Source of the DNA: Amycolatopsis sp. CA-128772
GTDB lineage: Bacteria > Actinomycetota > Actinomycetes > Mycobacteriales > Pseudonocardiaceae
Direction: 5' to 3'
Assembly (NCBI RefSeq): GCF_002904295.1
Contig: NZ_PPHG01000078.1
Coordinates: forward strand, 1-64,000
DNA length: 64,000 nucleotides
The notes beneath the pieces were generated by a model, which worked only from the letters and a program-made list of their open reading frames with translations, was not told the origin of the DNA and did no database searches. Positions 63,525 to 64,000 of this stretch are shown one piece after another. The translations under genes and the position numbers were made by a program. The number at the start of each line of letters is the position of its first letter. The first letter of the stretch is position 1.

Positions 63525-64000
63525 GGTCTTCCTCCAAGGTGTCGTGGAGCCCGGTCTCGCGCCAGTCCTCGGGCAGCAGGTGGTCGAGGATGTCGTCGAC
63601 GGTCACCGCGCCGATCAGGTGGTCCTCGGCGTCGATGACCGGCCCGCAGGTCAGGTTGTAGGCCGCGAAGTACCGGGTGACCTCGGCCAGCGACGCGCCC
63701 GGTTTCAGCGGGGGCAGCCCGGTGTCGACGGCGCTGGCGACCAGCTCCGCCGGCGGCTCCCGCAGCAGCCGCTGGAAGTGGACGACGCCGACGTAGCGCC
63801 CGGTCGGCGTCGCGGTCGGCGGGCGGCAGACGAACACCATGCTGGCCAGCGCCGGCGGCAGCTCGGCGTTGCGGATGTGGGCCAGCGCCTCGGCGATCGT
63901 CGTGTCCGGGGTCAGCACCACCGGCTCCGGTGTCATCAGGCCGCCCGCGGTGTCGGACGAGTACTCCAGCAGCCGCCGGACCGGCGCCGACTCCTCCGGC
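63517..64000 (-). CDS. CBS-domain protein of the MgtE N-terminal type, start beyond window
   Basis: At least 160 residues are visible, open to base 64000. RLLEYSSDTAGGLMTPEPVVL marks the end of an MgtE_N domain. Two CBS domains follow (TIAEALAHIR...YVGVVHFQRLL and VTRYFAAYNLTCGPVIDAEDHLIGAVTVDDILDHL). No membrane part follows, so this is a soluble MgtE-like protein, as in Rv1232c, which sits next to the DUF1003 and mrp genes. Probable Mg2+ or nucleotide sensing. Confidence 0.9.
   Translation of the reverse strand, partial: PEESAPVRRLLEYSSDTAGGLMTPEPVVLTPDTTIAEALAHIRNAELPPALASMVFVCRPPTATPTGRYVGVVHFQRLLREPPAELVASAVDTGLPPLKPGASLAEVTRYFAAYNLTCGPVIDAEDHLIGAVTVDDILDHLLPEDWRETGLHDTLEEDRA

Overview
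The window is high-GC actinobacterial chromosome, most like Amycolatopsis or another Pseudonocardiaceae. The evidence is GC-rich third codon positions, coenzyme F420 genes, a DUF3117 protein, a 7Fe ferredoxin/dapC pair, many GTG starts, short dispersed palindromes, and gene order matching two separate blocks of the Mycobacterium tuberculosis chromosome. No rRNA, tRNA, CRISPR array, insertion sequence or phage gene was seen. About 66 protein genes are supported, two of them cut by the window edges.

Layout. 1-19.9 kb holds cell-envelope polysaccharide genes and then F420 genes, matching the Rv3258-Rv3267 neighbourhood: two LytR-CpsA-Psr ligases, rmlB, rmlD, five extra glycosyltransferases, wbbL, manB and an AlkA-like glycosylase. 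These are followed by a GntR operon with two proline-rich membrane proteins, and by the coupled operon GNAT-fbiA-fbiB-NUDIX. 20-26.6 kb holds ferredoxin, dapC, a TetR/flavin monooxygenase pair, dapD, a lipoprotein and dapE. 26.8-40.1 kb is a secreted-enzyme region: a DUF3152 metzincin-like lipoprotein, a GH18 chitinase with a DasR-type site, an M28 aminopeptidase, two M4 metalloproteases each with its own XRE-TPR regulator, and a GH9 cellulase. 40.1-53.5 kb resembles Rv1205-Rv1213: two LOG proteins, PlsC, gpgS, the cytochrome bd operon with PadR, a DivIVA-domain protein, tag, an enoyl-CoA hydratase, DUF3117 and pepA. 53.4-56.8 kb is accessory: hydrolase/HxlR and LysR/MFS pairs. 56.8-64 kb matches Rv1220c-Rv1232c: methyltransferase, sigE, rseA, htrA, tatB, GNAT, mrp, DUF1003 and a CBS/MgtE-N protein.

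How the parts work together. The first block makes dTDP-rhamnose and GDP-mannose precursors, starts the arabinogalactan linker (WbbL) and probably attaches glycopolymers to peptidoglycan (LCP). The dap genes supply meso-diaminopimelate. The sigE-rseA-htrA set is the envelope-stress module, and sigE carries a recognisable ECF promoter of its own. The 27-40 kb block digests chitin, protein and cellulose outside the cell.

Most unusual points: (i) a CydA with about 250 central residues missing although cydB, cydD and cydC look intact; (ii) a duplicated 'XRE-TPR regulator + M4 protease' cassette with shared upstream boxes, reminiscent of NprR/NprA; (iii) a palindromic repeat family, one pair of which lies in frame inside an acetyltransferase gene; (iv) two divergent gene pairs whose start codons are only 18 and 23 bp apart, with mirrored overlapping -10 elements; (v) a wider pattern of TANNNT 6-7 nt before start codons, suggesting many leaderless mRNAs.
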